From positions 6,820,001 to 6,884,000 of the forward strand of contig NZ_CP146022.1 of NCBI RefSeq assembly GCF_036967205.1: a stretch of DNA of 64,000 bases, read 5' to 3'. The position numbers were made by a program, and so were the translations under genes. Each line of letters begins with the position of its first letter. The first letter of the stretch is position 1. The DNA is from Streptomyces sp. Q6. Its GTDB lineage: Bacteria; Actinomycetota; Actinomycetes; Streptomycetales; Streptomycetaceae. A model generated the notes under the pieces. It was not told where the DNA came from and did no database searches. It worked only from the letters and a program-made list of their open reading frames with translations. Shown in pieces: positions 55,310 to 64,000 of the stretch.

Positions 55310-56161
55310 ATGATCCTCATCACCGGTGCCACGGGCACCATCGGCAGTGAAGTCGTCCGCCTCCTCGCCGCGCGCGGCGTCCCGCACCGGGCCATGACCC
55401 GCGATCCGGCACGCGCCACGTTCGGACCCGGCACGGAGGTGGTGCGCGGCGACTACGACGACCCCGGCTCGCTCACGGCGGCTGTCACCGGCGTCGACGC
55501 CGTCTTCCTGGTCAACGCGCCGGGCACCGCCGCGCCCGGCGTCCACGACAAGGCGCTCCTCGCGGCCGCCGAAGCGGCGGGTGTGCGCCGCGCGGTGAAG
55601 CTCTCGGCCATCGGCACCGGTGACCCGCGCTCCGGCAGCTTCAGCGGCTGGCACGCCCCCGGCGAGCAGGCCCTGCGCGACGGTCCGCCGGAGTGGACGG
55701 TGCTCCGCCCGACCATGTTCGCGTCGAACTTCCTGTGGTGGGCGTCGTACATCAAGGAGTCCCGCCCGGTGCCCGACCAGTACGGCGGCGGGCGGCAGAG
55801 CGTGATCGACCCCGTGGACATCGCCGCCGTCGCCGTCGAGGCGCTCCTCGGGGACGGCCACCACGGCCGCACGTACACGCTGACCGGGCCGGAACCGCTG
55901 TCTGTGGCGGAGATGACGGCGATCGTCGGGAAGGTGATCGGCCGCGACCTCACGGTGCGCGACCTGACCCGCGCGGAGTCACGGGAGTTCCTCGTCGCGA
56001 GCGGCATCCCGGAGGAGTTCGCGGACGGTGTCCTGGAGGGTCTCGACTTCGTACGGACGGGCGGGAACACGACCGCCACGGACGACGTCGAACAGATCCT
56101 CGGCCGCGCGCCGCGCGCCTTCGAGGACTGGGCCCGCGACCACCGCGACGCGTTCGCCTGA
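55310..56161 (+). CDS. NmrA/SDR-type NAD(P)-binding protein
   Basis: A 283-residue atypical short-chain dehydrogenase. The dinucleotide motif is MILITGATGTIGSEVVRLL. Further segments are VDAVFLVNAPG, AVKLSAIGTGDP and WTVLRPTMFASNFLWWAS, and there is no Tyr-x-x-x-Lys pair in the usual place, as in the NmrA/QOR2 group. It may act as a redox sensor or quinone reductase. No ribosome binding site is evident, so the mRNA may be leaderless. Confidence 0.83.
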   Translation: MILITGATGTIGSEVVRLLAARGVPHRAMTRDPARATFGPGTEVVRGDYDDPGSLTAAVTGVDAVFLVNAPGTAAPGVHDKALLAAAEAAGVRRAVKLSAIGTGDPRSGSFSGWHAPGEQALRDGPPEWTVLRPTMFASNFLWWASYIKESRPVPDQYGGGRQSVIDPVDIAAVAVEALLGDGHHGRTYTLTGPEPLSVAEMTAIVGKVIGRDLTVRDLTRAESREFLVASGIPEEFADGVLEGLDFVRTGGNTTATDDVEQILGRAPRAFEDWARDHRDAFA

Positions 56162-56193
56162 CCGACCAGCCGGTTCCGGGGGCCGAGCTCGCC

Positions 56194-56637
56194 CTAGAGG
56201 CCGAAGACGGACGGGTCCGACGCCAGCTCCTCGAAGACCTCCCTGGGGTCCTTGAGGAGCTTGCGCTCGCTCAGGTCCAACAGGCCGCCCACGGCGGTCA
56301 CTTCGGCCGACACCGTGCCGTCGGTCTTGCGGATCGTCTGCCGGATGCGGAACACCTTCCCCTCGCTCCACTCGAAGACGCACTCCACGTCCATCTCGTC
56401 ACCGGCGCGCAGCTCCCGCAGGTAGCGGATGTTCGTCTCCAGGGCGACCGGCCCCACGCCTCGGGCGAGGAGGTCCTGCTGCTCGATGCCGCCGCGCCGC
56501 AGGATCGACCAGCGGGCGTGCTCGGCGTACTGGAGATACACCGCCTGGTTGAGGTGCCCCTGCGTGTCGGTCTCGTATCCGCGGACCTCTATCCGCACGG
56601 AGAACGGCTCTTCCACGACATTCCCTTCGACAGTCAC
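56194..56637 (-). CDS. Hotdog-fold acyl-CoA thioesterase
   Basis: A 147-residue 4HBT-type thioesterase with the motif VRGYETDTQGHLNQAVYLQY, where the catalytic Asp and the HLN motif lie. The GTG start is usual for this genus. It is convergent with the NmrA-like gene. It probably hydrolyses an aromatic or short-chain acyl-CoA. Confidence 0.85.
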   Translation of the reverse strand: MTVEGNVVEEPFSVRIEVRGYETDTQGHLNQAVYLQYAEHARWSILRRGGIEQQDLLARGVGPVALETNIRYLRELRAGDEMDVECVFEWSEGKVFRIRQTIRKTDGTVSAEVTAVGGLLDLSERKLLKDPREVFEELASDPSVFGL

Positions 56638-56740
56638 GGATGGTCGACGTGTGCTGCTGCGTGTACTGCGTGTGCTGCGTGCTCTGGTGCCGCGTACGGT
56701 GTGCTGCTCGTGCGGACCGGGTGCCGCGCCGGCCGGTGGT

Positions 56741-57379
56741 TCACGTCCGGCGGGGGGACGCCAGCAGGTACCGGCCGCCGCCCCGCGTCTCCTTGTGCTC
56801 GCCGTGCTCGCTCACCTGCCACCCCGCCGCCCGCAGCGCCTCGGCGCAGGCCGCCAGCTCGCCGGGGTCCGGGTGCCGGACGGCGACCGCCTCGGGCTGC
56901 GGGGTCTCGCCCACCCGGTAACCGGGGGCGTCGCCGCTCGCCGGGGTGCGGCCCGCCGCCTCCAGGGCGAGCGCCGCCGCGTGCGCGAGACGGCCCCGCT
57001 CCCAGGCGCACGGCCGGTCCGTCGCGCCGTCCGGATTCGTCATCCGGCGTATCTCGAGCAGCCCCTGCCAGGCGGTCCGCACCTCGCGGGTCCGCGCGGG
57101 CGAGGCGACGGCACCCGGTTCACCGCCGAGCCGTGCCGTGAACACCCCGCCGGGCGCGGCCGGGGCGGGCTGCTCGGGCGGCGCCTGCTCCGGCTCCGCC
57201 TCGCGGATCCGGTGCCCCTCGGGTGTCAGGAAGTGGTCGTGCGGCGGCCGGGGATGGCGGAAGGCCAGCTTCAGGGTCACGAGCCGCGCGAGCTGGGTCT
57301 CGCTGCCGCGGATCCGGCCCGTCTCCGGATCCGCGGCCTCGATGATGCGCCGCTGCACGGCGGTCGGTGGTCTGGTCAT
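56741..57379 (-). CDS. Hypothetical 212-aa protein
   Basis: A 212-residue protein with a Pro/Glu-rich middle (REAEPEQAPPEQPAPAAP) between a helical N-terminus (TAVQRRIIEAADPETGRI) and an alpha/beta C-terminus (ACAEALRAAGWQVSEHGEHK). The ATG has a plausible Shine-Dalgarno. No family is recognised. The 100-bp gap to the thioesterase gene contains imperfect TGCTGCGTG repeats. Confidence 0.65.
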   Translation of the reverse strand: MTRPPTAVQRRIIEAADPETGRIRGSETQLARLVTLKLAFRHPRPPHDHFLTPEGHRIREAEPEQAPPEQPAPAAPGGVFTARLGGEPGAVASPARTREVRTAWQGLLEIRRMTNPDGATDRPCAWERGRLAHAAALALEAAGRTPASGDAPGYRVGETPQPEAVAVRHPDPGELAACAEALRAAGWQVSEHGEHKETRGGGRYLLASPRRT

Positions 57380-57478
57380 CGGACACCCCCGTCTCGTGGG
57401 ACCAGTGGAAACCCCTGCCGACGATGGTGCACGACGGCACTGACAACGCGGCCGCGGCCGGAGCCCGGTGACCGGCTC

Positions 57479-58072
57479 CTACGGCCGCAGGTTCCAGCCC
57501 GAGATCACCGGACGGCCGTGCTCCGTGCTCAGCCGGCTCACCGTGCCGGTCGCCAGCAGGAAGTGGGCGCCGCCCGACGGCGGCAGCCCGAGCCGCCGCG
57601 CGGTGAGCACCCGCAGGAAGTGACCGTGCGAGACGAGGACGACGCTGCCCTCGTTGTTCGAGAGCGCCGCGTCGACCTTGGACAGCATCCGGTCGGCCCG
57701 CGCGCCCACCTCCTCCGGCGACTCGCCGGGGTGCTCGGGCGGCCCCGGCGGCACCCCGTCGTCGAACAGGTACCAGTCGGGGCGCGTGCGCTGGATCTCC
57801 CGCGTGGTCACGCCCTCGTAGGCGCCGTAGTCCCACTCGCGCAGGTCCGGATCCTCCGTGTACCGCTCCAGCCCGGCCAGCTCGGCGGTCTCACGGGTGC
57901 GCTGGAGCGGGCTCACGAACACCGCTCCGATGTGATAGCTGCCGACGAGCGGCGCGACCCGGCGCGCCTCCTCCTTCCCGTTCTCGGTGAGCGGGATGTC
58001 GGTCAGGCCGGTGTGCTGACCGGTCAGTGCCCATGCGGTCTCGCCGTGCCGGACGAGAAGGAGATCTCCCAA
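57479..58072 (-). CDS. Histidine phosphatase family protein (phosphoglycerate-mutase-like)
   Basis: A 197-residue acid-phosphatase/mutase-type enzyme. The catalytic motif LLLVRHGETAWALTGQHTGL carries the phospho-accepting His, and the second His is in VVLVSHGHFLRVLTARRL. It begins at TTG, the only possible start in frame after an upstream stop. Likely a small-molecule phosphatase; the substrate is unknown. It is divergent from the SNF2 helicase. Confidence 0.85.
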   Translation of the reverse strand: MGDLLLVRHGETAWALTGQHTGLTDIPLTENGKEEARRVAPLVGSYHIGAVFVSPLQRTRETAELAGLERYTEDPDLREWDYGAYEGVTTREIQRTRPDWYLFDDGVPPGPPEHPGESPEEVGARADRMLSKVDAALSNNEGSVVLVSHGHFLRVLTARRLGLPPSGGAHFLLATGTVSRLSTEHGRPVISGWNLRP

Positions 58073-58220
58073 GGTTCACGCCAATTCATGAGGATGCGGT
58101 CAGGGCCGTGATCATTGTCCCCCGAGCCGCGGATCAGGGATTGTCAGACCTGCCCCGTAAGGTCGTGGACGTCCCGCGAGTGCGGGGCCACCGAGTTCAC
58201 CGGGTCGGAGGGGAGGTGCC

Positions 58221-61130
58221 GTGGCCGAGCTGCCGGGCGTCGCGCCGAGCGCCGCCGCCGTGTTCCTGCCCGCCGCGCTGCCGCGCGAGGGCCGCGTCGC
58301 GTTCTGGTCGCCCGAGGGCGGCGCGTTCCCCGGCGCCGACCAGGAGATCACCGTCGTTCGGCCGCACGGCACCGGCGTGCGCAGCCGCACCGTGCCCGCG
58401 CTCGTGCTGCCCGTCGTGGACGCGCTGCCGCTGCTCGTACGGGCCCGCCGCACCCGGGGCGCCCACCCCGCCACGGCCGCCTGGGGCGCCGCCGCCGCGC
58501 ACGCCCTGCTGCTCGTCGCTCGCGGCCGGCTGCTGCCCGGCCTCACCGCCACCGACCACGACGCCTGGCGCGCGGGCCCGCTCGACGAGGACGACATCGC
58601 GCAGATCCGCGGTATCACCGCGGCCCTGCCGCCCGAGGGTACGCGACGCCGGTGCCGGGCCGCAGACCGCTGTGTCTGCCGCAGCCCGAGGCGCTGGTCC
58701 GCGCGTTCCTGGACGCGGTCGCCGACGCGCTGCCGCGCACCCCGGCCGCCGCCCACGCCGCGGGCGCCCCGTTCGCCGCCGCCGCGGCCCAGCACATCCC
58801 GCACGCCCGCCCGTGGGCCGTCGAGGCGGCGGCCGGTCTGGACGCGGGCGTGCGGATCTCGCTCCGGCTCGACCTGGCCCAGCACCAGCTGTTCGACGGC
58901 GGCGAGGAGAGCGGGTCCGCGGACGACCCGGGGCCCGGCGCGCCGGGGCCGCGGTCGTCCAGGTGCACAGCCTCGCCGACCCCACGCGCGTGGTCGACGC
59001 CGGCCGGCTGTGGGCGGGGAGGCCGACGACCACTTCGGGCCGCGCGCCCGGATCGACGCGGTGCTCGCGGTGCGCCGCGCCGTCGCCGCCTGGCCCCCGC
59101 TCGGCCGCCTCCTGGAGCAGGACGTGCCGGACGTCCTGGCGCTCGCCGAGAGCGAGCTGATCGACCTGCTCGGCCCCGGCGCGGCCCGGCTCGCCAAGGC
59201 CGGCGTCACCGTGCACTGGCCGCGCGAGCTGGCCCGCTCGCTCACCGCGACCGCCGTCGTACGGGCACAGGCCGCGCCCGGCTCGGCCACCGACGGCACG
59301 ACGTTCTTCGACAGCGAGGAGCTGCTGAAGTTCAACTGGCAGCTGGCACTCGACGGCGACCCGCTGACCGAGCGCGAGATGGACGTCCTCGCCGAGTCGC
59401 ACCGCGCGGTGGTCCGGCTGCGCGACCAGTGGGTCGTCGTCGACCCCGACCTCGTGCGCAAGGCCCGCAAGCGGGAGCTGGGGCTGCTGGAGCCCGTCGA
59501 CGCGCTGGCCGTCGCCCTCACCGGGGAGGCCGAGGTGGACGGCGAGCGGGTCGCCGCCGTGCCCACCGGACGCCTCGCCGAGCTGCGCGACCGCCTCACC
59601 CGCGGCATCGACACCGTCGAGCAGCCCGCGGGCCTGCGCGCGACGCTGCGCGACTACCAACTGCGCGGCCTGGCCTGGCTGGACCTCATGACCTCCCTCG
59701 GCCTCGGCGGCTGCCTCGCCGACGACATGGGCCTCGGCAAGACCGTCACCCTCATCGCCCTGCACCTGCGCCGCGACCGGCCCGCCCCCACCCTCGTCGT
59801 CTGCCCGGCCTCGCTGCTCGGCAACTGGCAGCGGGAGATCGAGCGGTTCGCGCCCGGTGTCCCGGTGCGCCGCTTCCACGGCGCCGACCGCACCCTGGAG
59901 GACGCGGGCGCCGGTTTCGTCCTGACCACGTACGGCACGCTGCGCACCCGCGCCGCCGAGCTCGCGGGGCACACCTGGGGCATGGTCGTCGCCGACGAGG
60001 CGCAGCACGTGAAGAACCCCAACTCCGCGACGGCGAAGGCCCTGCGCACGATCGACGCCCCCGCGCGCGTGGCGCTCACCGGCACACCCGTGGAGAACAA
60101 CCTGTCCGAGCTGTGGGCCCTGCTCGACTGGACGACCCCCGGACTCCTCGGCCCCCTCAAGGCGTTCCGCGCCCGGTACGCGCGCGCGGTCGAGGGCGAG
60201 GTCCCCCTCCAGGGACAGGGCGGGGTCAACCCGGAGGCGATCGAGCGGCTCTCCCGGCTCGTGCGGCCCTTCATCCTGCGCCGCAAGAAGTCCGACCCCG
60301 GCATCGTGCCCGAGCTGCCGCCCAAGACCGAGTCCGACCACCCCGTGCCCCTCACCCGCGAACAGGCGTCGCTGTACGAGGCCGTGGTGCGCGAGTCGAT
60401 GGCGCAGATCGAGGCGGCGGAGGGCATCGGGCGGCGCGGCCTCATCATGAAGCTGCTCACCTCCCTCAAGCAGATCTGCAACCACCCGGCGCAGTACCTG
60501 AAGGAGGGCGAGCAGACCCGCCCCCGGCTGCTCGGCCGCTCCGGCAAGCTCGCCCTCCTGGACGAGCTCCTCGACACCATCGTCGCCGAGTTCTACGAGG
60601 GAGCGGAACCGCCCTCGACGGACGGCGGCGCGCGACGGGCGGGCGGATCGGCGGGTTCGGTCCTCGTCTTCACCCAGTACGTGTCCATGGCCAAGCTCCT
60701 CTCCACCCACCTGGACACCCGCTCCGTCCCGCACCTCCTGCTGCACGGCGGCACCCCGGTCGCCGAGCGCGAGCGCATGGTCGACCGCTTCCAGTCCGGT
60801 GAGGTCCCCGTGTTCCTGCTGTCCCTGAAGGCGGCCGGCACCGGTCTCAACCTCACGCGAGCGGGCCACGTCGTGCACTTCGACCGCTGGTGGAACCCGG
60901 CGGTCGAGGAGCAGGCCACCGACCGCGCGTACCGCATCGGCCAGACCCAGCCCGTCCAGGTGCACCGGCTCATCACCGAGGGCACCGTCGAGGACCGCAT
61001 CGCCGAACTGCTCGCCACCAAGCGGGCGTTGGCCGACGCGGTGCTCGGCTCCGGTGAGGCCGCGCTCACCGAGCTCTCCGACCGCGACCTGTCCGACCTG
61101 GTGGCGCTGCGCAGGGAGGCGACCCGATGA
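58221..61130 (+). CDS. SNF2-family helicase with three apparent frameshifts
   Basis: A helicase of about 970 residues. The C-terminal two thirds are intact: the SNF2 P-loop LADDMGLGKTVTLIAL, the DEAQ box VVADEAQHVKNPN, TGTPVENNLSELWALLDW, and helicase motif VI RAYRIGQTQ. Between about 58636 and 59025 the true protein is spread over the other frames (ATPVPGRRPLCLPQPEALV, then VVQVHSLADPTRVVDAGRL) before returning. This requires three separate one-base losses, at least two of them in G runs. The overall frame is restored. It may be an assembly artefact. It is coupled to the SWIM protein by an ATGA overlap. Confidence 0.8.
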   Translation: MAELPGVAPSAAAVFLPAALPREGRVAFWSPEGGAFPGADQEITVVRPHGTGVRSRTVPALVLPVVDALPLLVRARRTRGAHPATAAWGAAAAHALLLVARGRLLPGLTATDHDAWRAGPLDEDDIAQIRGITAALPPEGTRRRCRAADRCVCRSPRRWSARSWTRSPTRCRAPRPPPTPRAPRSPPPRPSTSRTPARGPSRRRPVWTRACGSRSGSTWPSTSCSTAARRAGPRTTRGPARRGRGRPGAQPRRPHARGRRRPAVGGEADDHFGPRARIDAVLAVRRAVAAWPPLGRLLEQDVPDVLALAESELIDLLGPGAARLAKAGVTVHWPRELARSLTATAVVRAQAAPGSATDGTTFFDSEELLKFNWQLALDGDPLTEREMDVLAESHRAVVRLRDQWVVVDPDLVRKARKRELGLLEPVDALAVALTGEAEVDGERVAAVPTGRLAELRDRLTRGIDTVEQPAGLRATLRDYQLRGLAWLDLMTSLGLGGCLADDMGLGKTVTLIALHLRRDRPAPTLVVCPASLLGNWQREIERFAPGVPVRRFHGADRTLEDAGAGFVLTTYGTLRTRAAELAGHTWGMVVADEAQHVKNPNSATAKALRTIDAPARVALTGTPVENNLSELWALLDWTTPGLLGPLKAFRARYARAVEGEVPLQGQGGVNPEAIERLSRLVRPFILRRKKSDPGIVPELPPKTESDHPVPLTREQASLYEAVVRESMAQIEAAEGIGRRGLIMKLLTSLKQICNHPAQYLKEGEQTRPRLLGRSGKLALLDELLDTIVAEFYEGAEPPSTDGGARRAGGSAGSVLVFTQYVSMAKLLSTHLDTRSVPHLLLHGGTPVAERERMVDRFQSGEVPVFLLSLKAAGTGLNLTRAGHVVHFDRWWNPAVEEQATDRAYRIGQTQPVQVHRLITEGTVEDRIAELLATKRALADAVLGSGEAALTELSDRDLSDLVALRREATR

Positions 61131-62490
61131 GCGGCTCTCAGCGAAGGCCCCACATCCCCGGCCGCGCCGGGTCGGGGGAGCAGGCGCGGGCCCGGCACCT
61201 CGACACCCGCCGCACGTTTCCGCCGCTGCCGCCGCGCGCCGAGCCGGGCGGCACCTTCGCCCTGACCTGGTGGGGGAACGCGTGGGTGGACGCCCTGGAG
61301 GACACCGCCCTCGACCCGGCCCGCCTCGCGCGCGGCCGGGCCTACGCGGACCGCGGCCATGTCGACGCGATCACCGTCACCCCGGGCCGTGCCGTCGCCT
61401 ACGTCCACGGCTCCCGGCCCCGCCCCTACCGGGCCGAACTGCGGCTGCGCCCCCTGTCGGACGGCGACTGGGACCGCTTCCTGGAGCTGGCGGCGGCCCG
61501 CCCCGAGCACATGGCGGCGCTGCTCGACAAGGATGTGCCGCACGCGCTCGCCGCCGCCGTCGACCTGCTGCCCGTGGTCGACGACCTCGTCCCCGAGTGC
61601 AGCTGCCCGGACCGCGCCGAGCCCTGCAAGCACGCGGCGGCGCTCTGCTACCAGACGGCGCGGCTCATCGACGAGGACCCGTTCCTCCTGTTCCTGCTGC
61701 GCGGCCGCGGCGAGCAGGAGCTGCTCGCGGACCTGACCCGGCGCAACGCGACGCACGCGGCGGCCGAGCGGACCGAGGCGGCGGGCCCCGCCCTGGACAC
61801 GGTGCCCGCGCGCGAGGCCTTCGCGTCGACGAACCGACTGCCGTATCCGCCGCCGGAGTTCCCGGCCCCCGAGCACCCCGAGCGCCCGCCGTCGTACCCG
61901 CAGGCACCCGGCGCCCCCGATCCGCTCGCCCTCGACCTCCTGGCGACGGAGGCGGCGGCCCGCGCCCATACCCTGCTGACCACGGGGGCCGACCCGATCG
62001 CGGGCCTCACCCCTGGCAGGACGCGGTCCGCCTCGCCGCGGCGCACCCCGGCTCCGGGCTCACCGCGGCGACCCGCGCCCTGTACGCCTCGCTGTCCCGC
62101 GGGACCGGGCGCACCCCCGGCGACCTCGCCCGCGCGGTCGCGGCCTGGAGACAAGGCAGCGGAGCGACGTCCCCGGAAGGGCGCTGGGAGGCGAGAGGCG
62201 GGTGCCAGGGCGGACTCGACGGCCTCTCGGTCCTGGAGGAGGAGTGGGACCCGCCGGCCGGACCCTTCGACCGCGCCCGCCCGTCCCTGATCGCCGCGGG
62301 CTTTCCCGAGTTCCGCCCCCGTCGCAACCACCTGTCCACCGCGGCGTTCCAACTCCGTCTTGGCCGCGACGGGTTGTGGTACGGCTACGAGTCGGACCCG
62401 GGCCGCGACGACTGGTGGCCGCGTGGCGACCCGAGCCCCGACCCGGTGGCGGCCCTCGACTCGCTCCTGGACAGCCCCGAGTTCGGCTAG
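61127..62490 (+). CDS. SWIM zinc-finger protein with a frameshift
   Basis: A protein of about 454 residues, partner of the SNF2 helicase in many actinomycetes. The SWIM motif is CSCPDRAEPCKHAAALCY. The first frame fails near 62010 (IAGLTPGRTRSASPR) and the natural continuation is in another frame (PWQDAVRLAAAHPGSGL and later NHLSTAAFQLRLGRDGLWYG, ending DSPEFG). One missing base in a CCCC run explains it. It overlaps the helicase stop by four bases. Likely a DNA-binding or protein-interaction subunit. Confidence 0.75.
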
Positions 62491-62539
62491 GGCCCGTCAG
62501 GGGGTCTTCCGGCCTCCGGTCGGGGCCCTGCCAGGGGGC

Positions 62540-62998
62540 CTAGCGCACGGTCGGTGCGACCGCCGCCACGAAGGCGTTCAGGGCGTCCTTCGCGCGCCGG
62601 GACCGCTCGTCGCGGTCGGTCTCGTCGGTGGCCTCGTGCAGGCAGTGCGTCAACTCGAAGGCATGGTCGGCGAGGTGGCGCAGCCGCGGGTCGTCGCAGA
62701 CCAGCTGGACCCGGACCAGCGCGGCACGGGCCGTGATGCGTGCCTCGTACGAGGCGAAGCGGGATGCCTCGGCCACGGCGTCCGGGGCGTTCTCGTGGGC
62801 CCGGAACCACCGGTCGTTCTGCCCGCGCCGGTAGTCGTGCACGGCACCGGCGAACGCGCTGTAGCTGGAGATCCGCTCCTGGCGCAGCTGTTCGGCGCGG
62901 GCCAGTTCCGCGCCGCGCACCGTCGCACGGCCCTGGAAGTAGTGCGTGACGACCGAGCCGAGGAGCGTGCCGAGTACGGCTATGAGGGCGGCGTCCAC
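62540..62998 (-). CDS. Hypothetical protein with one N-terminal membrane segment
   Basis: A 152-residue protein. The N-terminus (AALIAVLGTLLGSVVTHYF) is a short membrane helix, followed by a helical, probably coiled-coil region (GAELARAEQLRQERISSYSA). The pattern resembles membrane-anchored regulatory or phage-type helical proteins of unknown function. It lies directly after the peptidase-like gene on the same strand (three bases between), so they are probably co-transcribed. Confidence 0.7.
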   Translation of the reverse strand: MDAALIAVLGTLLGSVVTHYFQGRATVRGAELARAEQLRQERISSYSAFAGAVHDYRRGQNDRWFRAHENAPDAVAEASRFASYEARITARAALVRVQLVCDDPRLRHLADHAFELTHCLHEATDETDRDERSRRAKDALNAFVAAVAPTVR

Positions 62999-63001
62999 CG
63001 G

Positions 63002-63652
63002 TCAGCCCTTCGGCGTGAGCGACATGCCACGCCCGGCGAAGTAGTCCGCGAACCGGGTCACCGGCAGATCCGCCGTGCGGGTCGCCGCGTCCGTGCCCGA
63101 CGGGTTGTGGAAGTGGAACCCCGCGCCGTCCGGCGTGCGGGCCGTGACGAGCACCAGGTGCCCGCCCTTCCGCTCGGGCGCCGGATCGTGCGGGCGGCGG
63201 ATCGCGTAGTGGACGGAGGCGATGACGACCCGGCCCGCGTCGAGCAGCGCGCCGGTCTCCTCGACCGTGAGCTCACGGTGCACCTGGGCGTCGACGCCGT
63301 GCGCCTCCCGCACGTACTCGACCGCGGGGGCGTAGATCATGCCGTGGATCTCGCCCTCGGCGTCCACCGTGTACGCGCCGAACTTCAGCGCGCCGTCGCG
63401 GAGTTCGAACAGCGAGGGCGCCTCGGCCCCGGATCCGCCGAGGGCCATCCGCAGACAGGTCGCGCCGCACAGGTGCCCGCACCAGCGGGCGTAGTCCTCG
63501 ACCGTCGCCGCGCCGGACTCCTGCCACGCCGGGTCCTGCGCCCGGTCGAACTCGCCCGCCACGATCGCCCCGACCAGCTCGGCCGAGGCGAACTGCGTAT
63601 GACTGGGAAAGGTGCAGCTGGTGCAGGCGGTGCGGGTCGAGCTGGACGTCAC
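63002..63652 (-). CDS. C39-like papain-fold peptidase
   Basis: A 216-residue protein resembling the C39-like peptidase fold: a catalytic Cys in WCGHLCGATCLRMAL and a His in GGHLVLVTARTPDG followed by FHNPSGTD. There is no clear signal peptide, but the N-terminus is Ser/Thr/Cys rich. The GTG has GGGAG upstream. It may process a small peptide or act as a bacteriocin-type protease; the substrate is unknown. Confidence 0.7.
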   Translation of the reverse strand: MTSSSTRTACTSCTFPSHTQFASAELVGAIVAGEFDRAQDPAWQESGAATVEDYARWCGHLCGATCLRMALGGSGAEAPSLFELRDGALKFGAYTVDAEGEIHGMIYAPAVEYVREAHGVDAQVHRELTVEETGALLDAGRVVIASVHYAIRRPHDPAPERKGGHLVLVTARTPDGAGFHFHNPSGTDAATRTADLPVTRFADYFAGRGMSLTPKG

Positions 63653-63686
63653 GGATGCTCCCGGTGCGGCGCCGACGGTCGGTCGG

Positions 63687-64000
63687 TCACTGACGATAGC
63701 CGCTCAGGAAGCGGCCGATCCGGCTGATCGCGGCGTCCAGGTCGTCGGCGTGCGGGAGTGTGAGGATGCGGAAGTGGTCGGGGCGCGGCCAGTTGAAGCC
63801 GGTGCCCTGCACGACCTGGATCTTCTCGCGCAGCAGCAGGTCGAGGACGAACTTCTCGTCGTCGACGATCTTGTGCACGGCCGGGTCGATGCGCGGGAAG
63901 GCGTACAGCGCGCCCTTCGGTTTCACACAGCTGACGCCCGGGATCTCGTTCAGCTTCTCCCACGCCTTGTCGCGCTGCTCGTGCAACCGCCCGCCGGGCG
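63687..64000 (-). CDS. C-terminal part of a PLP aminotransferase (AlaA-like), cut by the window
   Basis: The last 104 residues of a class I/II aminotransferase open at the window edge. LNEIPGVSCVKPKGALYAFP and the substrate-binding Arg in NWPRPDHFRILTLP match glutamate-pyruvate aminotransferases of the AlaA type. The PLP-binding Lys lies in the missing part beyond the window. Its 3' end is 34 bp upstream of the peptidase-like gene. Confidence 0.85.
   Translation of the reverse strand, partial: PGGRLHEQRDKAWEKLNEIPGVSCVKPKGALYAFPRIDPAVHKIVDDEKFVLDLLLREKIQVVQGTGFNWPRPDHFRILTLPHADDLDAAISRIGRFLSGYRQ

Noticed and set aside
56638-56740. TGCTGCGTG repeats as a CRISPR or minisatellite
   Set aside because: Units are irregular and short, with no conserved repeat and spacer layout.
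58197-60965. 922-codon minus-strand frame antisense to the SNF2 helicase
   Set aside because: Antisense of a clear helicase gene; composition is that of complementary high-GC codons and no domain is present.

Overview
The window is high-GC actinomycete chromosome, almost certainly Streptomyces. Genes are dense, GTG and TTG starts are common, Shine-Dalgarno sites are GGAGG-like, and the products include SpoOM-like sporulation-control and TerB proteins, BlaI/M56 and AraC/LuxR regulators, and a Streptomyces-type purine catabolism block. No rRNA, tRNA or CRISPR array was seen.

Layout. 1-4.3 kb: a SHOCT/DUF6325 pair, an atypical response regulator, a processive family-2 glycosyltransferase with a tiny LAATG-tailed membrane peptide, and a methyltransferase. 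4.6-10 kb: a coupled spo0M-tatA pair, terB, a BlaI/M56 pair, and a four-gene redox operon (sulfite-oxidase-like protein plus FNR-type reductase). 10.4-15.5 kb: two AraC regulators around two alpha/beta hydrolases and a decayed gene remnant. 15.7-28.4 kb: a 12.7-kb genomic island inserted in the 3' end of corA. It carries a decayed two-component system, a two-gene system of unknown function (762 aa plus a 2022-aa NTPase), a probable antitoxin, and an integrase truncated and fused to the first codons of a PIN-like toxin. The corA 3' end is present at both island borders as equal-length 185-bp copies.

28.4-37 kb: reconstituted corA, a winged-helix protein, a LysE exporter, a LuxR/GAF regulator divergent from two acyl-CoA synthetases, a GNAT, and a frameshifted zinc-ribbon gene. 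37-51 kb: purine and glyoxylate catabolism. Here uraD-hiuH-pucL degrade urate, 8-oxoguanine deaminase and two NCS2 permeases supply substrate, katA can remove the peroxide made by uricase, and gcl, hyi and glxR carry glyoxylate to glycerate. Two regulons can be read from the DNA: katA and uraD share an 18-bp operator overlapping the -35 box, while gcl and hyi-glxR share a paired 15-bp operator with 21-bp phasing.

51-64 kb: an acetyltransferase, a GH89 glycosidase, AraC and NmrA-type proteins, a thioesterase, a phosphatase, an overlapping SNF2 helicase/SWIM pair that both carry apparent single-base frameshifts, two small proteins, and the C-terminal part of an AlaA-like aminotransferase. Several frameshifts lie in G or C runs, so assembly error must be weighed against true gene decay.
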